In this document: one piece after another, positions 49,830 through 61,590 of the stretch | Numbering within the stretch: the stretch's first letter is position 1 | How the letters are laid out: every line of letters begins with the position of its first letter | Assembly (NCBI GenBank): GCA_026929865.2 | Contig: CM049400.1 | Location: 15,037,001-15,101,000 of the forward strand | Length of the DNA stretch: 64,000 nt | Origin: Hyperoplus lanceolatus | Lineage: Eukaryota > Chordata > Actinopteri > Uranoscopiformes > Ammodytidae | Direction of reading: 5' to 3' | Translations under genes and position numbers: made by a program | The notes under the pieces: model-generated | Databases searched by the model: none | Told to the model about the DNA's origin: nothing | Seen by the model: the letters and a program-made list of their open reading frames with translations, nothing else

Positions 49830-50721
49830 TCTTAGACTTCATTTATTACTGCGCTATAATTAAGAACGGCAAATTCACAGCGTGGCTCCCGACTTTTATT
49901 CAGAGTGATGATAGCCTAACGAAAATTAATGGCATAAAGAGAAAATGGAGGTTGACTCCAGGTAAGGGACTAGGTAAGGAAGTGCTAGAGGAGCGAGAGG
50001 GGAGAAAGGGCCGGGGGAAAGAAGGTGGTTGGGGAGGCGGGCAGGATTTAGTGAAGTCCAGTCGTGCTTTACAACACAGCCTGTGGTACTGGAACACCTC
50101 TGCGAAGCATCATATACCATTTCACACTGAATTCTTCTCGCCAAGTCATTTAAACCTCTTCAGGCTGCAACATACAGTATAAAGCAGAGCGCACAGTGTA
50201 ATATGAAGACACTCAAGACTAAGACTATTCCGGCTGCTGAAAAAAAAAAAAACGTCCAGCAATTTCAAGAATAAAGTTTAATAGTAGGGCAAATGGTTAT
50301 AGAGGTTTGATTTATTAATGAGGTAATATCGTGAGTTATTTAAGGATACCTGTAGACAGTCAGGTTTCACTGTCATTCTCATTTAAGGTTAGGACACTGA
50401 GATGATTGGGAATCATCACCACCAGTGTTTTGCATCCACCACTGACCAATTCATATCAAATATAGCAGGTGATGATGCATAACCTGATACTGGTTTTCAG
50501 CGGCATGAGGTCATTTGCATTACTATCCATCACATTAGATGAAACCAATTACATGGTTCCTGAGTGGCATAACTAAGTTTGTTTTAAACAAGGTTTTCTC
50601 GGCGAGATCAAGTTAATGGGATCAGAGAAGGACTTAAGACTAATTGGTGAAAAAAAGAGAATAGCAATGATAAAACAACTTCTTCGTCATATGCATGTTT
50701 CATATGCACTCATGGTACCTA

Positions 50722-51581
50722 CACTCAACAAAAATATAAACGCAACACTTTTGTTTTTGCTCCCATTTTTCATGAGATGGACTTAAAGATCTAAAATTCA
50801 TTCCAGATACACAATTGTACCATTTCTCTCAAACATTGTTCACAAATCTGTCTAAATGTGTGATAGTGAACACTTCTGCTTTGCTGAGATAATCCATCCC
50901 ACCTCACAGGTGTGCCACATCAAGATGCTGATCTGACATCATCATTAGTGCACAGGTGAGCCTTAGACACAATAAAAGGCCACCCTGAAATGTGCAGTTT
51001 TGTCTCACAGCAAAATGCCACAGATGCCACAAGCATTGAGGGAGCGTGCAATTGGCATGCTGACAGCAGGAATGTCAACCAGATCTGTTGCTTGTGCATT
51101 GAATGTTCATTTCTCCACCATAAGCCGTCTCCAGCAACTTCGCACAGCCATTGAAGAGGAGTGGACCAACATTCCACAGGCCACAATTGACAATCTGATA
51201 AACTCTATGCGAAGAAGATGTGTTGCACTGCATGAGGCAAATGGTGGTCACACCAGATACTGACTGGTTCTGAGTCCCCAGACCCCCAATAAAGCAAAAA
51301 ATGCACATTTCAGAATGGCCTTTTATTGTGGACAGTCTAAGGCACAGCTGTGCACTAATCATGATGTCAGATCAGCATCTTGATGTGGCACACCTGTGAG
51401 GTGGGATGGATTATATCAGCAAAGCAGAAGTGCTCACTATCACACATTTAGACAGATTTGTGAACAATGTTTGAGAGAAATGGTACAATTGTGTATCTGG
51501 AATGAATTTTAGATCTTTAAGTCCATCTCATGAAAAATGGGAGCAAAAACAAAAATGTTGCATTTATATTTTTGTTGAGTG
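50722..51581 (+). mobile_element. Tc1/mariner element, internally deleted, long inverted repeats
   Basis: It starts CACTCAACAAAAATATAAAC and ends with the complement, between TA dinucleotides (50720-50721 and 51582-51583). The inverted repeats are about 245 bp each (50722-50967 and 51337-51581), an IR type widespread in teleosts. Between them only the two ends of the transposase gene survive. The arms remain close to each other, so the copy is not very old. Confidence 0.9.
51015..51263 (+). pseudogene. Tc1 transposase remnant, N-terminus joined to C-terminus
   Basis: This 82-codon frame starts MPQMPQALRERAIGMLTAGM, the N-terminal paired-type helix-turn-helix of a Tc1 transposase (usually about 340 residues). 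After about residue 40 it passes directly into the family's C-terminal end (EEWTNIPQATIDNLINSMRR). The whole DDE catalytic core is absent through an in-frame internal deletion, so it cannot catalyse transposition. If expressed it could keep part of the DNA-binding domain. Confidence 0.85.
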
Positions 51582-51894
51582 TATTAATTGTATTATTCAC
51601 TGTATCTCTATCACTGCATTTATTGTATTTAGTATCTTTGATTGTATTTTAAAGCCTGACCCAGGGACAAAGACTGCAAATTAGCTGAAGCTAGACGTCT
51701 TATATGCATCACATTTTCCCATTTTTTGTGGCAATGTTGTATGTATTGTCCCTGTCAAATAAACATTAAAATAAATAAAACAAGTTATACTCCTGAAAAC
51801 ATTCAACCTCATTGTATTTTCCCTTATATTTTCTCATCATATTATGTTTTTTTCAAGTCTAGGGAAACATAGTTATATATATATATATGTTATT

Positions 51895-52785
51895 AGTGGT
51901 TATTACTAACTTTGGCGGTTGGCGGCCCCTTTGGACATTTACGACGCCAGCTGTCGTAAAGCTGTTTTCTAGCGTGTGCCGGCCGTGCGAGTGTCAAATG
52001 GTTAGGACGCAGTATAGTGCATGTCCGTGTAATGAAAGTGTGAGGGCACGGACTCTTTTCGGCTCTGTGAGAGGTTAGGGACACTGCATCAACTAATGCC
52101 AGTCAGTGCCACACATCTGATTGCAATGAGTTGATGCAGTGTCACTAACCACTCTCACGGAGCTGAAAGATTAACAGAAAGCGAATGAATGAGAGACGGC
52201 AGTATGGATCACGATGAAGTAATGTGTTTATGTTGTTGTAAATAATGACTATTTCAGATGAATAATGGTCATCTGATGACGATGAAGCAAAGTAAACTTA
52301 GTTTTAGTACCGCTCATGCATTTAGGAGTAAACACTGTAGGACTTGTTCACTTCCGTGAAATTGTGTACACGTTGCTTGGCAATGCCCTCCTCCCACGCG
52401 TCTATCACTCTCCCTTTTAGCTTTTCTTTATTGAATTTTCTTTTTATATTTGATGGTTTAGCCTCGTTATCAGTCATTATGACGACAAATAACTGTCTCA
52501 AACAAGGCTCCCATTCCCCTTCCCTCACCTGGAGGGATAGGCTTCTCAAATCGCGTTGCTGCGCTACACTGAAATCTGCGACCAATGATATGTGACCATA
52601 TAGAGCCTGCATGCGTAAGCTGAAAATCGGACTGGGTGTTCGACCAGACCAAATGCAGTAATAAAAACTATATAAAAACTTCTTTCTTTGCACTCATGGT
52701 CTCGTTTGCTGTTAAAGGTAATTTATGATTATCAGAGGAAAAATGAGGCAGTTTTAAAGATATTTAAAAGTTACTCGAAGCCGCT
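51895..52785 (+). mobile_element. TTAA-type MITE family, diverged copy 1
   Basis: It aligns along its length with 57041-57970 (inverted) and with 63372-64000 (same orientation): the GACGCCAGCTGTCGT block, the hairpin (52061-52164), the ATGACGACAAATAACTG block, and the CTTTGCACTCATGGTCTCG block. The right end TTACTCGAAGCCGCT is the complement of AGCGGCTACGAGTAA. It is clearly more diverged than the other two, and a TTAA duplication is not intact. No protein coding. Confidence 0.7.
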
Positions 52786-53185
52786 TACAATACAAGCACA
52801 GGTCAATTCTGGTTGTCTTCTTACTTGCTGCATCATGACCCCAACACACACTTTCCCAGACAGCGTTCTGTTTAAGCGTTCAGTGCCTTGCTGTAATCTT
52901 GCTGCTTGTAAACAATTTGGAGAAAATCACCCAGGATGGATTTTGGCAGGAATTCTAGCTTTAGCGATGAAACCTGATGGCCAAATGTACACCTCATGCC
53001 GGAAGAGACGCTTACCTGTCAGTGCCAAAATCTTGAGTAAATTGCGACTATACCCTGCTAGACACTGCTTTACTTCAACAATGTTTGGTACATGCTTGTG
53101 CTGAGTTACTGGTGAAATGACGGCTGGGTTTCAGTTGATGTTGCTCTGATTGCTTGGCACCACAGCTAGTGCTGCGAGACACTTA

Positions 53186-54119
53186 TGCCTCGTTTCCACC
53201 GAGTAGAGCGGGTCGGATCGGAGTGGCTCAGAGCGGGACAGATCACTTTTAAGAATCTCGGTGGTGTTTCCACCACCGACCCTACCATTACTGGTAGGGC
53301 GGGGTTTAGGCTGGACTGCGATAGCCGCCGCCAGAATGTGGGTCAAACTATCGGGCTGTGGAACAACTGTGGTCAAGCCAGTGGTCTCTTGTTTTTACTT
53401 GGTCAAACCAGCCGCTTCTTTATTTATTCCCCCCGTGTTGTTGTGAGCACAGAGACGGCTCGGTGCAACTGATAGAGACAGTGAGCGAACAGCGCTGGCT
53501 GCGGCAGCTACGTGACATCGTAGCAGTGGGACACAGTATAACCAACTGATTCATTTAATGACGAGGAAAAACACCACACAATAAAAAGTGCTGCGCTCAC
53601 ATTTCCGCCAAAACTCTCTTCACTCTAGCCGAGGTGAAAAATTATTCAAACCAGCCGCTTCTTTATTTATTCCCCCCGTGTTGTTGTGAGCGTGTATTTA
53701 CTACTATATGGCGTAAACACACAGAGACGACTCGGCGCAACTCATAGAGACAGTGAGCGAACAGTGCTGGCTGCGGCAGCTATGTGACTATGGGACACAG
53801 TGTAACCAACTGATTAATTTATTGACGAGGAAAAACACCACACAATAAACAGAGCTGTGCTCACATTCTCTCTTCACGCTAGCCGAGATGACTACACATG
53901 GCGGAAATGATTCTTTCGACCAATCAAATGATGGCAGTGTGTAGCTCCGCCTTGTAGGCACCCTTGCAAGCGGCTAGTACCCCTACGGAGGAGTACTGAG
54001 ATTAGGAGCGGCTCAGAGCGGTTAGGTGCGCTTAAACCGTACCCTACCCAACTTTTGGCAAATGAAAAGCCAAACTACCCGGACCGATCCGACCCGCTCT
54101 ACTCGGTGGAAACGAGGCA
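53186..54119. mobile_element. Harbinger-like MITE with TGCCTCGTTTCCACCG ends
   Basis: Long terminal inverted repeats start TGCCTCGTTTCCACCGAGTA and extend about 35 bases. They are flanked by TTA on both sides (53183-53185 and 54120-54122), as in PIF/Harbinger. The interior is non-coding and dominated by a tandem duplication of about 240 bp (53403-53637 and 53646-53890). Confidence 0.82.
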
Positions 54120-54122
54120 TTA

Positions 54123-57036
54123 GAAGCGGCTCTTCCACACGTGCTTGCTCTTGTCATGTCATGGCATCTGGTGTCTGCTCATTTCTGCATATACTGTATG
54201 CTGCAGTTGTCTACTATGGGCAGCATTTGCAGTACTATTAATTATGAAAAAAAATGTGTTGTGGAGCTTATTAATGTTGAATGGGTAAGCATGCTTAACA
54301 GCTACAAATGACAAGTGTCATGTTGCTATTTTCTTATGAGCAGAGGCCAATGGTGCTTACACAATATTGTCATAGAGGAGCACACTATTGAACTTCTAAC
54401 TTACAGTTTAATCCTCTGCAGTGGATGTATACCCATGTGCCAGTTTGTAAGCACATGCCGTTTATGAACACAAGCTCTCTCAACATATCCTGTTCATCAT
54501 GGCATTGTTTGCTCATTGTTCGTCATTAGGAGGTCTGATGATTGCGACTGCTGTGCTCCTCTTAAGTTTAGGATGTCTGAGCTTTCCTTTTCAGTATCAA
54601 TGAAACACATCATACAGACATGCCTTCCATTTTTAAAGTGAGCTTTTCAGTTTCTAAACCCACTATAGGCTACTGTATGTTTATTATGGTTTTACCACCT
54701 GACATGCATGGTGTAGGCCTGCATATAGGAACATACTCTAAAAGGCTACCAGTCTGGAGAATTACAGTTATACCTAAGGTATTATCAGCCAAAGTTAAGA
54801 GAACATTAAGGAACATTTGTATTATTCTGCATAAGAATTACTGTATGAGAAATTCCAGGCTGCTCACATGGGCTCTAAATCTCTCCGCCCGATGAGGGTG
54901 GATTGTTGGAGGATCACAGATTTATCGATTGGCTGCTGTAGAGATGCACCTTCCCATATCCATATAAGCTGTAATATTATTGAGAGCCATTAATCATCCT
55001 GACAGAAACAAATTGCAGCCCGGCACCCTTTACTTACAACTGCAAAAGAATATTAAATTGAACAGGAGGGGGGGCTGAGCAGACTATTTCTTGCGCTAAA
55101 ATCCAAATAGTAATGTGCTGCAAGGGCAGTGCAGCACAACGTGGCTTCACCTTTCTTGCTTGAAGATATCTCGAAAACATTGCTCTGTAAATTATTTTAA
55201 AAATGTATTTAGTCAAAACATTTGGGTGTATACTATTTATTCATGGGAGTGTGCAGTTCAATCTTGAAAGTTTTGTCAGCACTGCTACTGCTGCAAACTT
55301 TTTTTTTCTCTCTGTGGAACATATAACTGATTATGATTTGTGTTGTTTCGCCAGCAGCACGCATAGCTCTAGATCTGTGCCGCTTGCACGCACACACACA
55401 CACACAAACGCACAAACTACAGCACATTACATCGATTGATATGTTGTACAATTTACTGAATTTGTTCACATGTTCAATTGAGTCTTTTGACATTTAACAT
55501 TTGCTTGGTTCTCATGGCAGAGTCACACACTTGTTTTAACTGCGGCTTGTAGATTAATCGTAGACATGCAGTACACGGATCATGGAATCTGTCTTGTCAG
55601 CATGTCAAAGTCTCACCTCTGGCCTCATTCTTCAGGCCACTTTACTCCTCATATTTTGCAATTGTTACTCATTGAACGCCCTATTTGACATTCCAGAATT
55701 TCAGCTCCTGTCTTCATCCGAGCTGTTGAGAGGCTCTCCGACTGTGTTAATTTTATGCAGGGTAAACACAGAGATTGGGCTACGTATGTGAGGAAATCGG
55801 TGTGAAATCAACATATCTGCGAACACGACTCCCCGCGGGAGCCTTTCTATGATCTATTATTTATGTACTGAAGAGAGCCAAGAAAATATATTTAAGATTA
55901 AGATCAACTTTTTGCATTTTTTATCCTTTAAGGAAATGTGTGAATTGAGTATTTATGTTGATGCCTGTGATGAATCACAAATGATAAAAGGAACGTGGTT
56001 CAGGAAAAAGGGAGAGAGATCACAAGTAAAATGATAAAAAGCCAGAGAGAGAGTTGTTGGGATGCGAGGTTAATGTGGTACCATGCTGACAGAGCATGTT
56101 GAGCTAGTGTGTATGTGAGTGTGTGCGCTCGTTCCCAAACTCATCTTCTCCCTCCTGCCATTCAGTCACTGCTGTCAGACCATAGTAATCTAAAGGGAGG
56201 ACGGAACTATCATCCTGCCATGGCACTGGAAGCCAATCAAGGGTCTTTGTAACTTGATTAGAGCAACCTTGCAACCAATAGTAATAAATTAAAGAATGTG
56301 TGGATGCAGCAATTCAGCAGCTGTGTAGAGTGAAACACCCTGCAGCAGAGGATACGGAACCTTTTCATTTAGGTTTGAGCTTCTGGTAGGACTTTTGCAG
56401 GCCCTGTTTAGTTTTAAGGATAATTATTTTCATGACATGCAAGTGTTGATATAATTTTGAATTCCCAAAAAGGATTCTGTTGTTTTTTTTCCCCCACGAG
56501 ATCCCAAAATATATGTAATGGTTCTAGTCAAAATTAAGCCCATAAACACGACATAGAGAACAGTAAGGTTTTACTCAAGTTCCAGGCAAACAAGGGTCAT
56601 ATATCAGATATATCAGTCTAGGACTTAAACAATTTCAATACTGAGCGGACAAAATCAGAATCTTTGGACACAGGTGAAGGTCAAGAAACAGGCAGGTCAG
56701 GTAATCGGGCTGAGGAACTGCAGAAGAGTAAAACTTGAACAATTGACAATTACTATTAGATTGTGTTTGGACTAGTCGATAACTGTAAAGACAACGTTAC
56801 TTCAAATCAAACAGTGTTTTGCCCTCAAAATGTCTTGTCAAAGTGAATGTGTGAGCGTGTGCATGTATAGCAGGGGAGTGGGTCCAGCTGGTAGTGAGAA
56901 ATATTTTTTTCCGAAGCAACAGGGCAAAACACAATGTTATTTATATTATTCTGTGAAGACTAATGATATTTTCTGGTCAATTATGAAACTGTGGCGGTAC
57001 TAATTAGACTATGTTGAGCTGCCAAAGTCTAAGAAA
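54123..57036. other. Single-copy sequence, no gene recognised
   Basis: Non-coding, with one short CA run near 55390. No repeat structure found by eye. Confidence 0.45.
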
Positions 57037-57040
57037 TTAA

Positions 57041-57970
57041 AGCGGCTACGAGTAACATTTAAATATCTTTTAAACAGCCTCATGTTTCCTCTGATAATCA
57101 TAAATTACCTTTAACAGCAAACCAGACCATCAGTGCAAAGAAAGACGTTTTTAAATAGTTTTTATTCCTGCATTTGATCTGGTCGTACACCCAGTCCGAT
57201 TTTCGGTTCACGCGTGCATGCTCTATGGTCACATATCCGTATTGGTCACAGATTTCAGCGTGGCGCAGGAACGTGAATTGAGAAGCCTATCCCTCCAGGT
57301 GAGGGAAGGGGAGCGGGAGCCTTGTTTGAGACAGTTGTTTGTCGTCATAATGACTGATAACGGGGCTGCACCATAAAAGAAAAAAAAGAAAATGCAATGA
57401 AGAAAAGCTAAAAGGGAGAGTGATAGTCGGGTGGGAGGGCGTTGCCAAGCAACGTATACACAATTTCACGCAGCAAAACTAGACTGCAGTGTTTACTCCT
57501 AAATGAATGAGCGGTAGCCTACTAAAACAAAGTTTACTTTGCCTCACCAGCATCATCAGATGACCATTATTCATTGGAAATAGTCATTATTTACAACATA
57601 AACACATTACCTCATCGTGATCCATACTAACTAACTGCCATCGCTCGTTCATTCGCTTTGTGTGAGGACACGGGGACTCGTTCAGCTCCGTGAGAGGTGA
57701 CAATGCATCAACTCATTGCAATCAGGTGTGTTTAGCACTTACTGGCATTAGTTGATGCTGTGTCACCCATAGACTCACGGAGCCGAAAAGAGTCCGGTGC
57801 CCTCACACTTTCAACACACGGACACGCCACGCACCATATTGCTTCCTGATTATTTGAATCTTGCACTCCCTGCACGAGCTAGAAAACAGCTTCACGACAG
57901 CTGGCGTCGTAATAATACTACCGATTTTGTTCAAAGGTGTCGCCAACGTGCCGACATACTCGTAGTAGCT
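57041..57970 (-). mobile_element. TTAA-type MITE family, complete copy 2
   Basis: The ends AGCGGCTACGAGTA and TACTCGTAGTAGCT form inverted repeats between TTAA on both sides (57037-57040 and 57971-57974). TTAA duplications point to Kolobok or piggyBac-type transposases. It is 930 bp, non-coding, and carries the conserved hairpin at 57684-57784. It is nearly identical to copy 3 over the shared 630 bases. Confidence 0.8.
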
Positions 57971-57974
57971 TTAA

Positions 57975-59591
57975 TGAGGAGCATTGATGATGTAATTCAT
58001 TAAAAAAAATAGTCGCACAAATCGGCATAAATGTCTGCCAAGAAGTAAAAAGCGCAGTGCAGACGTGCCAAAGATGTGGTATGTTTGTAGTTTATTTCTG
58101 GCTCTAGGGACAGCAATGTCTACTGGTCAGTTTCCACATGACAAGTCATAATGACATTGATCGGCCCTTGGCTTTTGCTCTTTTGCCATAAAAAGGATGA
58201 TATTGGGGTTTATAAAGGAAATGTCTCGACAACTGTTTGGAACAGACTTTCATGTTCAACTCGCAACGAATTCTACTACTATGATTGGCAGCCAGTGTGT
58301 TTGCATATTTGTGTGTGTGTGGGATGGTTTGCTACAAAGTATCCAGTTCCAAAATGCTAACCCTGCCCTTACCTTATTTGTTTATGTATAGTTATATTCT
58401 GTGGTTTTAAGAAAAGCTTTGTAAAGTGGCTTATTTATTGTTATTGTTATTGTTATGACTTAATTATGCACTTGACACTGAAACCGGAACCTGTTTCTGT
58501 CTAAATCTGCAGATTGTAATGCTAAGCTTCCAATTTCTTCAAAACATAGCTTTTTTTGGAAACCTAGATTTATGAACAATATGTTTTATATATTGTATTT
58601 CGAAGAACAATTACATGCGTTACTCTTTTCATTAGGGGCTTACTCCCCGCAATTCCACTGGCCTTAAACAACGGCAGGTGTGTTACAAGGACATCGACAT
58701 CCATTACAGAAAAATGAAGAGCCAGTTGGGAGCCTGATTCTGTTTCCACCACATAAAGACCTAACATTTGCATTTCAATCCCATTTGAATAATCGCATTT
58801 CCTTGCACGCTCAAAGAAGTTTGTTTTGTTTGATAGCTTTAGATTAGCCTCATTCGAAAGATAATTATTCCCTACGGTTAGGTATCTCATTGGATCTCTG
58901 CTGTGATAAGATTTGTTCAAGGGCTTCTCCGGTGACCCTTATGTAATATGCTCTTTAATCCTCCATTTTCTGTCTCTTTTACTAACTCAGGGCTTCACCA
59001 GGAGTATGCTCCCTGACCGTTTGAGTGAGTGAAAACAACAAAAAAAGAAAAAAAAGATGGGCAGAGGTGGTGTCAACAGAGAAACAACGCTGACACTCCA
59101 AGAAAGCAGTGAGTAATTGAAACAGCCCCCAAAGAAAAAAGTATCTTTTTGAGACAAGTTTTGATGGTTGTGCTGTCAGCATACAGTGAATAAAGGACAC
59201 CATGCCGAGCACCTTTACAAGGCAATGGTAATAACCAGTTCTTCTAAGCTCGGCTCGACGCAACGTGAGAAAGATAGTTTAGGAGGAGAATGTATTTGTT
59301 CCTGGGGCTTTATTAAACTATACAAGGCTCTGTCACCATGATGTGCCTGTGATTAAAAGATATGCAACACCGGCACCTCAACGTCTGACAGTTTCTTACA
59401 GCCGAATGGGGAAAAGTCTTGCTGATATTTGTTTGCATCTCCAGTACATTTGGTGCAGTGTACTCTATATTCACAGTGGTGTGTGTGCACTAACTGTCCC
59501 GAGTAATCAATCAAAGAGCTTACTGGTAAAACTCATAATGTGGCTTCTGGGTGTAGGCAACAGCAACAAACATACAGAATACCCACAAAGT
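57975..59591. other. Single-copy sequence, no gene recognised
   Basis: Short frames only. 58590-58960 may be a conserved non-coding element, judging only from its even composition and TAATTATT-type motifs. Confidence 0.4.
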
Positions 59592-59850
59592 CAAATTAAA
59601 TCAGTTTTATTTGTATAGCCCAATATCACAGATATACATTTGCCTCAGTGGGCTTCACATTGCATACAATGAAACGGACAGTTTAAAGTAAAATATAAAA
59701 GTGAAAATAGTGTGGCTGCAGGAGGACTTCAGATGCTGAGGGGGGACCTGATCCACACCGTCTCGTCTCTACCAGGGAAAACTGGAAGACGACAGACAGA
59801 ATAAATAAGCGAAAAAAGAACATTAACATGAAACCGCCGCCATGAGAACC
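59592..59850 (-). repeat. Retroposon-like repeat (TTTTATTTGTATAGCCCAAT)
   Basis: The block TCAGTTTTATTTGTATAGCC, then CAATATCACA and TTTGCCTCAGTGGGCTT, is a dispersed repeat I recognise from many teleost sequences. It reads as a retroposon 3' end on the minus strand. It continues through a GGCTGCAGGAGGACTTC block. Limits are approximate. Confidence 0.5.
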
Positions 59851-60390
59851 ACAGCCGAAAGTGCAGAGGTTACTATATAATATATGTTTCCAATTTGACT
59901 TAATTTAAGCTTTTGGGCAAGGGGTTTTATCTAAGTCTTGAAACAACAAGCTAATTAAAAAATTCCTTTATTTCTACTTCAGAGTAAAAGCGCAGTTTGA
60001 TAGCAGCAGGATAGTTAGCATGAGGTCCTGTAAAAGGCAAACTAGTAATTTTAGAGATTAACATGATGTGTGAAGATCATCAAGAAAAGAAAGGGGCAAT
60101 TTGAGGCGCAGTAGAATGCATATAAGACAGTTTTGCCATAATGCAAATGGTTATTTAAGGGCTTACACTATAAACATTACAATCAAACATAAGCCAGTAA
60201 TGTAGCCATTATGATCATTGAGAAAAAAAAGTACAGATTTTTGAAAAGTTCCCATTGTCTCATACTCATTGCAGTGACCAAATCATTATTAGAGAGGGAA
60301 GAACATGGAGCTGAATGGTGAAGGACCTCAAAGAAAGTAAAACAAAATGTAACCACCCATGATAAAATATGCATATTGTGTATATTTTCA

Positions 60391-60660
60391 TTTTTTTCAT
60401 TTAACTTTTATTTATCCTCGAGAGACCAATTGAGGGCTGACCCTCATTTACAATGGTGTCGAGTTCAAACAAATTCAAAGGAAAAACAACAATACATAAA
60501 CAATATTCAACGCAAATACATCAAATACACAACAACAGGTGAAGAGAAAAACAATTGAAACATTTACACAGTGGTGAAGATTAAGTGGTAGCAATTAAAA
60601 TTAAATGGGTGAAAGTACAATATAGCCTAATTAAAACAGTTACAGGTAGAGTTTGGCAGA
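60391..60660 (-). repeat. Retroposon-like repeat, uninterrupted relative of 32462-32528
   Basis: It starts TTTTATTTATCCTCGAGAGA, then CCAATTGAGGGCTGACCCTC and TTTACAATGGTGTCGAGTTC. The first 70 bases match the split copy in the 32-kb hAT. The rest is A-rich in this orientation. I infer a retroposon 3' end on the minus strand; the far limit is uncertain. Confidence 0.45.
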
Positions 60661-60841
60661 TTTAAAATAGTTTGTTTAAATTGGTTAAAGGATATATACA
60701 CTACTTACCAAAACCTTGCTTCCTTCCATTATTCAAATAATTGTCGACACACTGCTTAGGACTGTTATCTGCAGTCTTGTTCTTTGCCCGAGTATGCATG
60801 TGGTACTGCTGCCACCGGGAATCCATAATACTGCTACATGT

Positions 60842-61358
60842 CTTAAGGCCAGGACACACCGGGCCGACTACCGACCGTCGCCAGAAAATGGAGTCAGCTC
60901 CGATTCAGTCAGCTCCATTATCCCGACACGGTCAAAAAAGTGCGAAGAACACACCAGGCCGACAACTGACTTTCCATACACTCTGCGCTTGTGACATTAA
61001 GTAGGGTGTTGTCATAACGTAGGTTGTCATTATAGCGGAGAGAATGCAAGCTGCAGACACACACATACACACATGCCGCTCCTTGCCCAAAATACCTCGA
61101 CTATTTCTGAAAACATGTGAAAACGTCATGCACACGACCAATCTAATGCTGTGTGCCGATTGTGTTAAGTCTAGGCCTACATGAAAATCCGAGTATTCTC
61201 TGATTCTATTGATAGCGTCCTAAATCATGTTTGACAAAAGTGAAACTAATATCTGCTTCGCTGCCGTGGCAGAGCAGAGACTGGCTAGCCCTCCACGAAT
61301 CAAATTGCTCCGGCTGAAAGACTGGCCGACGCCGATTGAAACATTAACATCTACCTCT
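60842..61358. mobile_element. Possible second PIF/Harbinger-like fragment with repeated ACACACCRGGCCGAC motif
   Basis: From TTAAGGCCAGGACACACC the sequence carries the motif ACACACCGGGCCGAC and, about 100 bases later, ACACACCAGGCCGAC in the same orientation. It also contains the fragment GACTTTCCATACA, which resembles in inverted form GAAAGTCAATGTA at about 61405. I read it as an end fragment of a related DNA transposon abutting the MADF element. The right-hand limit is arbitrary and no target duplication was found. Confidence 0.35.
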
Positions 61359-61590
61359 AAAGGTGCCAACACACTGCACATCGCCGCGCGGCGAGTTTAC
61401 ATAGAAAGTCAATGTATTTCGAGCGCCGCCGCGCAAATCGGCGGCCGGCGGCGAGCGGTTCACGCGGCGCGGCCAGGGCGCAGAAGTTGAAAATATTGAA
61501 CTTTTCGCCGCCGGCCGCGCCGCGATAGCCAATCAGCGTTGAGCTCCTCCCAACGTCACTCACTTCGCAACGACGGACAAGAAGAAAAAA
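61359..61590 (+). promoter_or_regulatory. GC-palindromic Harbinger-like terminal region serving as 5' region of the MADF-BESS gene
   Basis: Starting near GGTGCCAACACACTGCACAT, the sequence becomes a dense run of CGCCGCGCGGCG-type palindromes (61382-61520), then a CCAAT box (61529-61533) and a short leader to the ATG at 61591. This composition is abrupt against the AT-rich surroundings and is typical of the ends of fish PIF/Harbinger-like elements. A matching inverted end is not seen downstream before the next MITE begins at 63372. The element is therefore truncated there, interrupted, or ends beyond the window. Promoter activity is inferred from position only. Confidence 0.5.

Larger units (their letters stand above)
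49271..50719. other. Single-copy sequence with a G4 tract and a 27-bp duplication
   Basis: No gene recognised. 50310-50660 has an octamer-like ATTTGCAT and several TAATGAG/AATTA motifs and is a candidate conserved non-coding element. Confidence 0.45.

Noticed and set aside
53131-53549. Open frames of 61-95 codons on both strands at the left part of the Harbinger-like MITE
   Set aside because: They are translations of terminal inverted repeat and duplicated MITE sequence.
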